From: Vulcanimicrobiota bacterium
Lineage (GTDB): Bacteria; Vulcanimicrobiota; Xenobia; Xenobiales; JADMJV01
DNA: 64,000 nucleotides
Reading direction: 5' to 3'
NCBI GenBank assembly: GCA_017307785.1
Contig: JAFKGI010000036.1
Span: forward strand, 1-64,000
The translations under genes were made by a program, and so were the position numbers. Positions 16,427 to 25,322 of this stretch are shown in pieces (positions within the stretch are counted from its first letter, which is position 1; every line of letters begins with the position of its first letter). The notes beneath the pieces are model-generated. The model was not told the DNA's origin. It made no database searches and was given only the letters and a program-made list of their open reading frames with translations.

Positions 16427-17035
16427 TTGACCCGGATCAAAGTCTGTGGCCTGACCCGCCCCCAAGATGTCAGTCTCTGTCTGGAGCTCGAGGTGGACCG
16501 GCTGGGTTTTGTCTTCGCCCCCTCTCCCCGGCAGATCTCCCTGCAGCAGTTGGATCAGTTGCTCGAGGTCGGCTCCTTTGCATGGTCGGCCGTGCTGGTC
16601 GACCCGACTCCTCAACTGGTGGAAGAATTGCTGGCGCGTCAATGCCCCATTCTTCAGTTCCATGGATCCGAGCCGGCCGAAATGCTGGAGGCCTACCGAG
16701 GTCGAGCCCGCATCGTGAAGGCATTGAGGATCAGCCAGCCGGAACACCTGGAGGTGGAGCTCCCGGCGGACGAATATTTGCTGGACGGCGCCCGGCCGGG
16801 CCACGGCCAGCCCTTTGACTGGGCCTGGCTGCGCAGCCGCAGGCCCAACCGTCCCTTCTACCTGGCCGGCGGGCTCCACCCCGACAATGTGGAGGAGGCG
16901 ATTTCGGCGGTGGCACCGCTGGGTGTGGACGTCTCTTCCGGGGTCGAGCAGTCGCACGGACTCAAATGCCCGACTCGCCTGCGCGAGTTCGTCCGGCGAG
17001 TGCGCTCTACGCTTCGCGACGAAGCCGCTGGTTGA
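16427..17035 (+). CDS. trpF: Phosphoribosylanthranilate isomerase
   Basis: TrpF catalyses the Amadori rearrangement of phosphoribosylanthranilate in tryptophan synthesis. The 202-residue TIM barrel shows the family motifs: KVCGLTRPQD with the catalytic Cys (residue 7), GFVFAPSPR, LQFHG, the catalytic Asp in YLLDGARPGHG, YLAGGLHPDNV and GVDVSSGVE. The start is TTG at 16427, with KVCGLT at the correct distance. It stands alone without other trp genes. Its 3' end overlaps the convergent ligase gene by 29 bases. Confidence 0.95.
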   Translation: MTRIKVCGLTRPQDVSLCLELEVDRLGFVFAPSPRQISLQQLDQLLEVGSFAWSAVLVDPTPQLVEELLARQCPILQFHGSEPAEMLEAYRGRARIVKALRISQPEHLEVELPADEYLLDGARPGHGQPFDWAWLRSRRPNRPFYLAGGLHPDNVEEAISAVAPLGVDVSSGVEQSHGLKCPTRLREFVRRVRSTLRDEAAG

Positions 17036-19727
17036 GCAGGTCTTCGCCGCAGCGCTCGGCCACCCACTGACGGGCTCGACTGGCCAGTTCCACGGCGTCG
17101 GCCAACTCCGTTCCGTGAGCGTACATCGGGGGTCCGAATTCGACGGTCAACTGCATGGGCACCGGCACCAACGTGGGCCAGGGCATGGCCTGACGGGTGC
17201 CGATCAACACCATCGGCTGGACGCAAAGGCCGTTTTCGGCCGCCACCTGAAAGACTCCCAGATTGAACTCGCGCAAACCGGGCGTCGTTTCCAAACCGCC
17301 CTCGGGGAAGGCGGCCAGGGTGTGTCCGGCCCGCACCCGGTCCACCATTTCCCGAGCCAGACGAGGGGCTCCACCGGCTTCGCCTCGGCTGATTTTCAAG
17401 TGGCCCATGTTGCGCAGGGCTTTGGACAGAACAGGATGATTGTAAATCCAGGGCGCCACCAGGAAGAGCAGGGGTTTGGGGCTGGAGGCCAGCACCACCA
17501 CCGGGTCCAGCAGGCTGGCGTGGTTGGCCACCAGCACGCAGGGTTTGTCGCTGGGCTGCCCCTTCACGACCAGGCGAACTCCCAGCATCTTGAGGGCCAG
17601 GCGTGCCGCTTTGCCCAGCCAGCGACGACCCAGCCCGCCGTTGAGACGAGCCAGGATCAGGGCAGGCGGACCCATCACGCCGAAAAGGGCCACGGCCGCC
17701 CGCAATCCACGCAGGGAATGCCCCAGAGGAACCTGGCGCAGAAGACGCAGGGCCTGTAGCCAGCGGGGAGCTTTGTAGCCCAGTTTGCCTTGTTGGAAGA
17801 GTTTGCGGCATTCCGAGCGACGAATTTTGCCGCTGGGAGTTTTGGGAATGGACCCTGGAGCCAGGGCTTTCACTTCGTCCGGGCCTACCCCGCAGGCCTG
17901 GGTCACGGCCCGCTGCACCTGGTCGCGCAGAGCGGCGCTGGGAGTCCGGGTTTCGTAAACCACCACCAGCCGCTCTCCGTCCTGTCCCGAGACGGAAAAG
18001 GCGGCCACGCAACCGCGGCGCACGCCCTCGACCTCGGTGGCGGCCGCTTCGATGTCCTGCGGGTAGAGATTGCGTCCGGCTTTAATGATCAAGTCCTTGG
18101 CACGACCCGTAATATACAGTTCGCCCTCGGCCAGGTAAGCCAGGTCGCCGGTCTTGACCCAGCCATCGTCGGACTTGATTTCGCGAGTGGCCTCGGGGTT
18201 GCGGTAGTATTCGCGCAGCGAAGAACCGCTGCGGAAGAACAGCTGGCCCTGGTGGCGTTCCGGCACTTCTCGCCCTTGCTCGTCCCGCACCGAGAGCTCG
18301 GTGCCGCGCAGCGGGAAGCCGCAGGCCACCCAGGGATGGCCCTGAGGAGAGGGCTCGGCCACGCCTTCTCGCTGGAGCTTCTCTTCATCGACGCGGTCGA
18401 ACTTGGGTCCGCGCTGCAGAGGTGAGAAGGCCACCGCCAGGGAGGCTTCAGCCAGGCCGTAAGCGGGGAAATGGCCGCTTTCCTGCCACCCATAGGGGGC
18501 GTAGCGCTTGGAAAAACGGGCCAGGGTGTCCGGCAGGATGGCTTCCGCTCCGTTCAGGGCCACCCGCCAGCGCGAGAGCTCGACTCCCTCCAGCTCCTCG
18601 TCGGGTATGCGGCGAGCGCAGATTTCGTAGGCGAAGTTGGGCGCCGGCGAGATGGTGCCGCCGTAGTGGGACATGGCGCGAATCCAGCGCGAGGGGCGGG
18701 CCAGAAAATCCTGGGGTCCCATGAGCACCAGCGGGATGCCGTGATAGATGCTGCCCAGCATCGATCCGATCAACCCCATGTCGTGATAGAGCGGCAACCA
18801 GCTGATGCAGACGTCGTGTTCGGTGACTTGCAGCGCATGACCGTAGGCGCGCAGATTGTGGAGCAGGTTGGCGTGGCTCAGGGCCACCCCCTTGGGAGAA
18901 CCGGTGCTGCCCGAGGTGTATTGAATCAGCGCCAGCTGGTCCCCGTCCACCGCAGTCGGCTCGATCGGCTGTCCGGTCGACAGAGACTCGGCCGAAACTA
19001 CTTTCTCCAGGGTCTTGGCCTGCATTTGCAACATCTGGGTGACCGACCAGGCCCGGTCAAAAGAAATCAGGACTTTGGATTTGGCGTTCTCCAGGATGGC
19101 CACCTGGCGCTTCAAGTAGTCTTCGGCCTGGTCGGCACGGAAAGGCGGATAAAGAGGCACCGGCACCGCTCCCAGCCAGAGAATGGCGAGAAAACCGGCC
19201 ACAAAAGGAAGTCCCGTGGGCAGCATCAGAGCCACCGTGTCGTCGCGCTTCACTCCCAGGGCGGCCAGCGAGCCGGCCATCTGAGCCGCTTCCTGCCACA
19301 ATTCCTCGGGCGACAGGGAGCGACTCAGTTCTCCCTCGTCTTCGAAGTAGTAGAGAACGCGATCGCGCTGTTGCTGGCGCTGATAGGCCAGGGCCTCGAT
19401 CAGCGTCTGGGCTTCTTCCGGGAAAGGCGGTAGGGGAGCCGCCAGCGAGAGCCGCTCCTGAGCGCGACTCTGACCTTGCTGGTGGGGAGCCTGCACCGCC
19501 GCCACCAGATCGCGCACCCGCGGCGCCGCGAAAAGCGGCTGGCTGGGGAGACTGTGTCCCAGCTCTTTCTCGAGACGGCGGATCAGTTCGGCGCGCTCCA
19601 GGCTGCCGATACCCAGGTCCCACTCCAGGTGGGAGGAGGCGTTGACCACCTTGGTTTGCTGCGGGTTGAGCTGCTGGCACAGTTCTTCCACCACGCGCAG
19701 GACTTTGGCTTCGGATTGTTCGGACAC
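17007..19727 (-). CDS. Acyl carrier protein - fatty acyl-AMP ligase - PlsC-type acyltransferase fusion
   Basis: This 906-residue protein has three domains. Residues 1-80 resemble an acyl carrier protein, with DLGIGSLERAEL placing the phosphopantetheine Ser at about 42. Residues about 100-660 form a fatty acyl-AMP ligase: YTSGSTGSPKG, SWLPLYHDMGL, the FAAL-like SPAPNFAYE, KTGDLAYLAEG and the C-terminal lysine in PKTPSGKIRR. Residues about 690-906 form a lysophosphatidate-type acyltransferase with NHASLLD (NHx4D) and FPEGG. A plausible reading is that a fatty acid is adenylated, loaded onto the N-terminal carrier and passed to a glycerol-phosphate or similar acceptor. The start is GTG 19727. 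Its products are unknown. Confidence 0.88.
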   Translation of the reverse strand: MSEQSEAKVLRVVEELCQQLNPQQTKVVNASSHLEWDLGIGSLERAELIRRLEKELGHSLPSQPLFAAPRVRDLVAAVQAPHQQGQSRAQERLSLAAPLPPFPEEAQTLIEALAYQRQQQRDRVLYYFEDEGELSRSLSPEELWQEAAQMAGSLAALGVKRDDTVALMLPTGLPFVAGFLAILWLGAVPVPLYPPFRADQAEDYLKRQVAILENAKSKVLISFDRAWSVTQMLQMQAKTLEKVVSAESLSTGQPIEPTAVDGDQLALIQYTSGSTGSPKGVALSHANLLHNLRAYGHALQVTEHDVCISWLPLYHDMGLIGSMLGSIYHGIPLVLMGPQDFLARPSRWIRAMSHYGGTISPAPNFAYEICARRIPDEELEGVELSRWRVALNGAEAILPDTLARFSKRYAPYGWQESGHFPAYGLAEASLAVAFSPLQRGPKFDRVDEEKLQREGVAEPSPQGHPWVACGFPLRGTELSVRDEQGREVPERHQGQLFFRSGSSLREYYRNPEATREIKSDDGWVKTGDLAYLAEGELYITGRAKDLIIKAGRNLYPQDIEAAATEVEGVRRGCVAAFSVSGQDGERLVVVYETRTPSAALRDQVQRAVTQACGVGPDEVKALAPGSIPKTPSGKIRRSECRKLFQQGKLGYKAPRWLQALRLLRQVPLGHSLRGLRAAVALFGVMGPPALILARLNGGLGRRWLGKAARLALKMLGVRLVVKGQPSDKPCVLVANHASLLDPVVVLASSPKPLLFLVAPWIYNHPVLSKALRNMGHLKISRGEAGGAPRLAREMVDRVRAGHTLAAFPEGGLETTPGLREFNLGVFQVAAENGLCVQPMVLIGTRQAMPWPTLVPVPMQLTVEFGPPMYAHGTELADAVELASRARQWVAERCGEDLLNQRLRREA

Positions 19728-19775
19728 GGGACGGCCCCCTTAGTTCGGGTATCTAGTTGGCCTTTGTGCGGGGCG

Positions 19776-20027
19776 CTAACTCCCCTCCTGGAGCGATTTT
19801 CTACCCCGGGCGGTGAGGCGATAGCCGCGGGGATTGCCGGCCGCACTGAGCACGGGAGTGACGTAGCCCTTGTCCGCCATGGCCAGCAGATGATTGTAGG
19901 CGCTTTGCTGGCTGGCCCAACCGAAGTGGGCGGCGATTTCCCTGGAGGCGGGAGAGCAGTAGTAGGTTCGACGATAGCGGTCCAGGAAGCGCAGGACCTC
20001 TTGTTGGCGCAAGGTGAGTTTCTTCAT
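19776..20027 (-). CDS. Stand-alone LexA-type winged helix-turn-helix protein
   Basis: The 83 residues resemble only the N-terminal DNA-binding domain of LexA: LTLRQQEVLRFLDRY, SPASREIAAHFGW, QSAYNHLLAMADKGYV and a final RGYRLTARG wing. The C-terminal Ser-Lys autoprotease domain of LexA is absent, and the 48 bases before the next gene hold no remnant of it. It is therefore a short regulator that cannot be inactivated by RecA-stimulated self-cleavage. Its targets are unknown. It lies between arsC and the ACP-ligase fusion on the same strand. Confidence 0.8.
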   Translation of the reverse strand: MKKLTLRQQEVLRFLDRYRRTYYCSPASREIAAHFGWASQQSAYNHLLAMADKGYVTPVLSAAGNPRGYRLTARGRKSLQEGS

Positions 20028-20078
20028 GAACTCAGGCTAACTCGGGCAGTACTCCCAAATCTCTACCAAAGGACCGCT

Positions 20079-20426
20079 TTATTGCCGTTCCTTGAGCAAC
20101 TCGTGGACTTTTTCCGGCGGTCGGGCCACCAGCGCCCGATCTCCCAGGATGACGATGGGACGTTCGATTAAGATGGGATGCTCCAGCAGGGCGTCGAGCA
20201 CTCGATCCACGGGAGCGTCCTTGAGGTTCAGCTCCTTATAGACGGCCTCGCCCTGGCGAATCATTTCGGGGCCTAACCGCTTCCAGAGCCATTCCAGCTC
20301 GGCGCGATCCGGACTTTGCTCCAGGTAGCGGACTTGCTGGGGTTGGAGCCCCTGCTCCTCGAGAATCTGCAGACAAGCGCGGCTCTTGGAGCAGCGAGGA
20401 TTGTGATAGATCCTGGGCTCAGGCAC
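20079..20426 (-). CDS. arsC: ArsC-family reductase (glutaredoxin-coupled arsenate reductase type)
   Basis: ArsC-type thioredoxin-fold proteins reduce arsenate with glutathione or glutaredoxin. The related Spx/YffB group has other roles. The 115-residue protein has the N-terminal HNPRCSKSR with a single catalytic Cys, and LIERPIVI followed by a conserved Arg (about 103), which matches the ArsC active-site arginine set. The start is GTG 20426, overlapping the stop of the upstream gene by 8 bases. No ars operon genes (arsB, arsR, acr3) are nearby, so the substrate is uncertain. Confidence 0.88.
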   Translation of the reverse strand: MPEPRIYHNPRCSKSRACLQILEEQGLQPQQVRYLEQSPDRAELEWLWKRLGPEMIRQGEAVYKELNLKDAPVDRVLDALLEHPILIERPIVILGDRALVARPPEKVHELLKERQ

Positions 20427-22023
20427 TCAGACGACCCTGCACCGGGTGGTTCAGCTCGGCCTGGGGCACCAACTCGCCGTCCGGCTTGGTCCGGCACTTC
20501 AGGCCGCCTTGCAGGCTCAGAGTGGAAGCCGTCTGGGTAGGGTCCAGGAAGTGCAGGCGGGTCAAACCCAGGTCGGCGTGCAGCAGTTTCTCGGCCACGA
20601 AGGCTTCTTCTTCGGGCTTGCCACCCATGAAGATGGAGAAGCGCTCGCCCTGTTCGTTGACGCCGTGGCGGGCGTTGAAGAAGTTGGAGGTGTCGGATGA
20701 GGGGTAGTCGGGATTCACGAAAACGCCCGGAAGGTGATGGACCTTCATGCCCGCGGCCTCCAGGTCGCGAGTGGTGAGAACCTCGTATTGGGCGCGCTTC
20801 TCCGCTTCTTCGCGCAAGTTCTTGCTGCGCTCCGCGAATTCGGCGCGCAGATCCTGGGCATCGCTCTCTCCCGCCTGCAGATCTTTCTGGAGCTGCGCGT
20901 CCAGCCAGACGATTTGCTGTTCGGCGGCGGCGCGCGCGTCGTTGATGGCGATTTCACCCGGAGCCACCGGCATCATGCGCATATCCAGATGAAACTCACC
21001 GGGCTGCTCGACGCCAAAGACGGAGGTGGCGGGCAGGCCCAGATCGCTGGCTACCGCGTCCGTGACTCGCTGGTCGCTCTCGGTGTTGAGGAGCTTTTTG
21101 GTGACGGCCAGGCTATCCTGACCCACCAGTGCGTAGGCCTCACCGTTTTTGCGCGTGCCCGTCAGGGTGTTGCCGCCTTCCAGATAGGCCAGTCCTTGCA
21201 CGGCTTTTCCGCCCAGAGCGGCGGCCTGACCCAGAGCGGTGGGCTGCAGTTGGCAAGCGTGCACTTGACCCAGTTGGCCAAAGCTGGTGGACACGTCTTG
21301 CGGGAAGCGCTTCTGGCGGCCTTCGTCGATGGCTTCCCGGATCCAGTCACCTTCGAAGATGGCGGGAGTGACCCAACCCTGTTGGAGCAGCGGCTCGCCA
21401 TAATCTTCCACCCAAACTTCGCCTTCGGGCAAAGCCATGAAAGAGATGTTGCGAACCCGCTTTTGGTCCAGTTCGGCTTCCAGGTTCTCGATCTGCCCGC
21501 TGTGGCCGGCCAGCACCACCTGGAACCCTTCCACCTGCCCGATCTGGGCCAGTTGTTGGGCGTAGACGCCACTCACTTCCCTCAGGTCGTTGGAGAACAT
21601 GGTCACGGTGGTCGGATTCAGGGAGCTGTCCTTGGGAGTGGCACGCAAACCAGCGCCCGGCTGCTTGCCTTCCAGGCGCTGCTGGCGATCCTGGGTGGAC
21701 TGGGCGACCACTTTCTCCAGACGCTTGTCGGTGATCTTGTAGTTCTTGCTGGGATAGGCGCGGGCTTTGAGGGTGTCAAAAAGATCGCGAAAGTCCACGG
21801 CCGCCACCTGGTTGTCCCCGGTCAACATATAGGTGCGCAAAGGATACTGGCTGGAGGGCAGCTGGGCGTGCTGGGGGTCGCTGGCCAGGTGGCCACGCAC
21901 TCGGCCGGCCTTCTCCGGAAGGGCGAAAGTGAGGCTGTCCTGGGGCTGGGCCGGGTTTTCAGCCACCCGGGCCTTGCGTGGGGAGGAAAGAGACGGGGGT
22001 TGTTTGAGCGAGCCGATGATCAC
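20419..22023 (-). CDS. Guanidino-group modifying enzyme-like protein (agmatine/peptidylarginine deiminase fold)
   Basis: The 534-residue protein appears to belong to the GME (pentein) superfamily, which attacks guanidino groups through an active-site Cys. Expected motifs occur in the right order: the Asp in WVED (Asp207), EGGN (282-285), HLD (345-347) and GGLKC with a candidate nucleophile Cys510. That is the Asp/His/Cys layout of agmatine deiminase and peptidylarginine deiminase. Unusual features are a Pro-rich N-terminus with PQDS (27-30) and a charged helical insertion between His345 and Cys510. The substrate cannot be read from sequence. The start is GTG at 22023, and the gene is divergent from the next one. 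Confidence 0.7.
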   Translation of the reverse strand: MIIGSLKQPPSLSSPRKARVAENPAQPQDSLTFALPEKAGRVRGHLASDPQHAQLPSSQYPLRTYMLTGDNQVAAVDFRDLFDTLKARAYPSKNYKITDKRLEKVVAQSTQDRQQRLEGKQPGAGLRATPKDSSLNPTTVTMFSNDLREVSGVYAQQLAQIGQVEGFQVVLAGHSGQIENLEAELDQKRVRNISFMALPEGEVWVEDYGEPLLQQGWVTPAIFEGDWIREAIDEGRQKRFPQDVSTSFGQLGQVHACQLQPTALGQAAALGGKAVQGLAYLEGGNTLTGTRKNGEAYALVGQDSLAVTKKLLNTESDQRVTDAVASDLGLPATSVFGVEQPGEFHLDMRMMPVAPGEIAINDARAAAEQQIVWLDAQLQKDLQAGESDAQDLRAEFAERSKNLREEAEKRAQYEVLTTRDLEAAGMKVHHLPGVFVNPDYPSSDTSNFFNARHGVNEQGERFSIFMGGKPEEEAFVAEKLLHADLGLTRLHFLDPTQTASTLSLQGGLKCRTKPDGELVPQAELNHPVQGRLSA

Positions 22024-22109
22024 CCGTTCAAATTATTCTGAAAAGGTTACAGAGAAGTGACCAGGTTATTACGAGACCGTCAGAGAGGCTCGTACCCTTT
22101 GGCCCAGAA

Positions 22110-22619
22110 ATGGCTCTGGTGCGCCAAGAGGTGGGAGATTTCCTGAGCGGGCCCAGTCCCGAGACTTACCAGATTCTGCGTCAGCTGGTGCTGGCGAGTC
22201 CGGACTATCGGCCCGATTTGGATACGGTCGATCAGATGTGGCGAGCGCTGGACGCCGATCAGCTGGAGGAGGCCGAGGCCCTGGCGCGCCAGCTGGTGCC
22301 AACTCATCTGGTAAACCCCCGGGCCCACCTGGGTCTGGCCTACTTGCACGGGCAAAGGGGAGACTCCAAGGGGGAGCAGTTCGAGTTCTATTTTTGCCAG
22401 CAACTGCGCCGGTTTCTCATGGAAAGCGGGGACGGTAGCCGTCTGCACCCTTTCCGGGTCACCAGCGTGGACGAGATCCACTACGTGGCGGGCGTGCTGG
22501 AAGCTCAGGTTCGGCAAGTGAATTGCGAATGGGTGGAGGGGCGACTGCACGACGTCCTCCTGACCGATAAGGGCGAGTTCTATTTCGAGTCCGGTCCGAC
22601 GCTGGCGGCCTACCCGTGA
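22110..22619 (+). CDS. DUF4919-like protein
   Basis: The 169-residue soluble protein has a TPR-like helical first half (DADQLEEAEALARQLV, AHLGLAYLHGQRGD). Its second half matches my recollection of DUF4919: SGDGS, FRVTSVDEIHYV and a closing EFYFESG strand. The biochemical function of that family is unknown. The ATG at 22110 is followed by a coherent N-terminus. The stop overlaps the GTG start of the following gene (GTGA), so the two are co-translated. Confidence 0.72.
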   Translation: MALVRQEVGDFLSGPSPETYQILRQLVLASPDYRPDLDTVDQMWRALDADQLEEAEALARQLVPTHLVNPRAHLGLAYLHGQRGDSKGEQFEFYFCQQLRRFLMESGDGSRLHPFRVTSVDEIHYVAGVLEAQVRQVNCEWVEGRLHDVLLTDKGEFYFESGPTLAAYP

Positions 22620-23008
22620 CCCCCAGCTATCTGCTGGCCTTTCGGATCTTGCCGCGGCTCTTTCACTCGGACATGATTCGCACGCGGGAAGCGCTTGTAA
22701 AAGAAGACTTGCTGCGCAAACTCTGGGTGCATGCAGGATTGCATCTGGGCGTGCGGGAGCTTCCGGCTCCTCCCACCTGGGAGACCTTCGGAGAGGTGCT
22801 TTTGATCAGCATGCCCGCACCGCAGGAACCTCCGGAGGCCTACTTTCTTGCGGTGATCGGCCATCAGCCTCAGGTCTACACTTTGGAGATGGGCCAGGAC
22901 CAGGACACTTATTTCTGCGGAGTCACCCCCGAGGGTCATCAGAATTACGGCAAGGGTTGCCTGCCGGAAGCCGGCGCCTTCCTGGCCGCGCTGGCCGGCA
23001 TCCGTTAA
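22616..23008 (+). CDS. Protein of unknown function coupled to the DUF4919-like gene
   Basis: The 130-residue protein has no signal peptide or membrane segment. It contains the segments FHSDMIRTREALVKED and PPEAYFLAVIGHQPQVYTLEM, suggesting an alpha/beta fold. It starts at GTG 22616 within a GTGA junction and ends before a gap to the convergent TerD-like gene. I do not recognise a family. Its partner gene suggests it acts with the DUF4919-like product. Confidence 0.68.
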   Translation: MTPSYLLAFRILPRLFHSDMIRTREALVKEDLLRKLWVHAGLHLGVRELPAPPTWETFGEVLLISMPAPQEPPEAYFLAVIGHQPQVYTLEMGQDQDTYFCGVTPEGHQNYGKGCLPEAGAFLAALAGIR

Positions 23009-23027
23009 AAGAAAGAGAAAGGAAATC

Positions 23028-23066
23028 GGAAGCGCTGAAATTCCAAAAAAAGAAGGAAGCGCTTCC
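23028..23066. repeat. Inverted repeat between convergent genes
   Basis: GGAAGCGCT (23028-23036) is repeated inverted as AGCGCTTCC (23058-23066), and the second copy is part of a 12-base palindrome (23055-23066). It lies in the 80-base convergent gap between the DUF4919-linked gene and the TerD-like gene. A bidirectional transcription-end structure is possible, but there is no T-tract on either side. Confidence 0.35.
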
Positions 23067-23088
23067 CAGGCCTTTCTCGACGATCAGT

Positions 23089-25248
23089 CTAGCACAGTTC
23101 GCTCAGGATTTTCTCCATGCGGTCGGCGGAATAGGTCCGCCCGCTCAGTCCAAAGGTGATTTTCGCTTCTTCGGGTTGGTCGACCGGTTCGGCTCCGCGA
23201 GCTTGCTGGTGGAGCACGGCCAGGTCGTAGAGATTGGGAAGCATCTCGCCCAGGCGCACCATTTCCCGGCTGAGCACCGAGACGTCGTGGACCGAGCGTT
23301 CGGCCGTGTTCTGAGATCCCGAGCCGGTCACATAGAGATCGACAAAGAGGATCTCCGACTTCGCCAGGTCCACCAGAATGGGCAGGCAGTAGCCGGAGGA
23401 GCCCGTCAGGTCGAACTTGTTCTGCACGGTTTTGAGGTCGAAGGTCTGGTAGCTGGCATCGACCTGCTCGCGAATCATCCAGCCGCTGTGGCAGTCCATC
23501 TGGTTAAACTTTTCGCCGCGGAAGTGATTGATCTGCGGAGCCAGGTAGCGGCAGTCGGCCAGTTCCCGCACCACTGAGAGATCGACGTCAATAAATTCCG
23601 CCGCACCGTGGGGCGCGTCCTGGATATCACCAGAATGCACGATGCCTCCGGAGGCCAGGCGGGTGTAGCTGACGTTGCCGGTGGCCCGCATCTCCTGGTC
23701 GAATTTGATCAGCGAGAGATCCAGGTCGGTGCGACGTTGGTTTTGCTTCCAATAGACGAAGAGACGCAGCACCTTGCCCGGCTCCAGCGGCAGGCGCGTG
23801 CCCCGACCCAAAACCATCATGCCGTCCGAGGTTTTGCGCAGCTGGAAGGGAATCGTATAGCGTTTCAGCTCCGGGTCAATCCAGCACTTCTTGCCACTCC
23901 AGGAGCCTTTCAGGGCGACCTGGGCGCGGATCTCGGCCTGGAGCAGGTCGGCCAGTTGCTCCAGCAGCTCCCCGTTCAGCGTGTAGGGACGCGGAACCAC
24001 CCGCATTTTCCCTTTCTTGTTGACGATCACTCGGTACTTCGAGCGCCACTGATGGCGAAAATAGCTTTCCAGCTGGATCAGCAGCTTGAGGGGCACCTCG
24101 GGCGCGACCCGGCGGAGCCTGTCCAGGATGGTCGCTTGCGCACTCGGGTTGGCCCGCAGTAACTGCTGCAGCCGTCGAGCCAGCAGGCTGGGACGCTCGG
24201 CCAGTTTTTCCAACATCTCCAAGGATTTGCCGGCTTGAAAGGCCATTTCGATGGACGAGTTAAAAGTGCGGATGGTTCCGTTGCGTAGTTCGTGAAAGGC
24301 CTGGGCGGCGCGCGGAAAACGCTTGGACTCGGCACCCGGGTGCAGTCCGCGACCGAGGGCCAGCCACAAGCCTCGGTAACGTCGCAGATCTTCGGCCAGG
24401 TTGGTGGCTCGCTCGAGCGCTCCCAGCACCAGCCGGCGCTGCACGCGAGTCAACTTGGGATAGGTGGTCTTCTCGGCCAGCGAGACATCGCCGCCACTCA
24501 GGGCCGCAAATAACCGCAAATAGTCGGTGGGCGTGTCGCACAGGCGGGCCACCGTGGCATAGTCCTGGCGGGTCCAAAAGTAGTGGCTCAGGTAGGTTTT
24601 TGTCTCTCGGAACACCACCTGGGCGGGGTCGATGGCTTCGGCCCCGAAGTGTGCGAGCAACCACGTCAGGTCGGGGCGCAGCGTCTCCTGGATGGAGGAC
24701 TTGGCGTAGAGATTGGCTCGCAGGTAGGCTAGTGCGCATGCTTCGATTTCCTCGAAGTCGGCGAAGCGCAGGCTAATCCACTCGACATGGGCGTCCTGGT
24801 TGCGGTCGGCCTGCTTTTCGCGCGCGGCCGCCCAGAGTTTGGGGTCCTGCATCTGGGAGATGGGATCGGCCCCGAATTGCTGGAGGTCAAACAGCCAGTC
24901 CGGCACCACCGCCCCATTTTCCAGTCGGGTGCCTTGCGGATAGGTGAGGCAATCGCGCACCAGAAAGCCGATCAGCCGGTCGACGAAGTAAGCGTCGTTC
25001 TCCGGCACCTTGTCCGGAAAGCCCGAGAACAAGGGAACATAGTCGACCGCTCCGCCCCGCATGGCCTTGAGCACTTCCACCGTCTCGGTGAAATCATAAA
25101 GCACCGAATCGTTGTAGTCCTGAGGATTCTCGACTCGATAGCCCATGCCCGCCAGCTGCGCCAGAAAGGTCAGCTTGCTACGAATCTGCACGCTCGAGGG
25201 GGCGGTGGACAACAGGCGCAGTCGGCGCAGCGCGATGGCGGAAAGCAT
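23089..25248 (-). CDS. TerD-domain stress protein (MXAN_6230/SCO0930-like)
   Basis: The 719-residue protein has a long N-terminal alpha-helical region (about 1-430) and a C-terminal TerD-like domain. The TerD part shows RTDLDLSLIKFD, a GGIVHSGDIQDA segment and FIDVDLSVV, corresponding to the DLD, HSGD and DE-I-VDL calcium-binding landmarks of TerD. TerD proteins occur in tellurite and general stress gene sets. Large proteins ending in this domain, such as the MXAN_6230/SCO0930 group, are reported from such clusters. Classic terB/terC genes are not present here. A role in envelope stress or a biological-conflict complex is inference. Confidence 0.7.
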   Translation of the reverse strand: MLSAIALRRLRLLSTAPSSVQIRSKLTFLAQLAGMGYRVENPQDYNDSVLYDFTETVEVLKAMRGGAVDYVPLFSGFPDKVPENDAYFVDRLIGFLVRDCLTYPQGTRLENGAVVPDWLFDLQQFGADPISQMQDPKLWAAAREKQADRNQDAHVEWISLRFADFEEIEACALAYLRANLYAKSSIQETLRPDLTWLLAHFGAEAIDPAQVVFRETKTYLSHYFWTRQDYATVARLCDTPTDYLRLFAALSGGDVSLAEKTTYPKLTRVQRRLVLGALERATNLAEDLRRYRGLWLALGRGLHPGAESKRFPRAAQAFHELRNGTIRTFNSSIEMAFQAGKSLEMLEKLAERPSLLARRLQQLLRANPSAQATILDRLRRVAPEVPLKLLIQLESYFRHQWRSKYRVIVNKKGKMRVVPRPYTLNGELLEQLADLLQAEIRAQVALKGSWSGKKCWIDPELKRYTIPFQLRKTSDGMMVLGRGTRLPLEPGKVLRLFVYWKQNQRRTDLDLSLIKFDQEMRATGNVSYTRLASGGIVHSGDIQDAPHGAAEFIDVDLSVVRELADCRYLAPQINHFRGEKFNQMDCHSGWMIREQVDASYQTFDLKTVQNKFDLTGSSGYCLPILVDLAKSEILFVDLYVTGSGSQNTAERSVHDVSVLSREMVRLGEMLPNLYDLAVLHQQARGAEPVDQPEEAKITFGLSGRTYSADRMEKILSELC

Positions 25249-25322
25249 GGGTTCGAGTTCGGACCGTGAAGTGGGGCTACCTTTTGAGCGGGACTCGGGC
25301 GGCTTTCGGCCAAGCCGGGGGA

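Noticed and set aside
14827..16440. 537-residue minus-strand frame
   Set aside because: Antisense to the kinase gene, His/Gln-rich shadow.
23009..23088. Intrinsic terminator between 23008 and 23089
   Set aside because: An inverted repeat exists (23028-23066), but no T-tract follows on either strand, so I list it only as a repeat.
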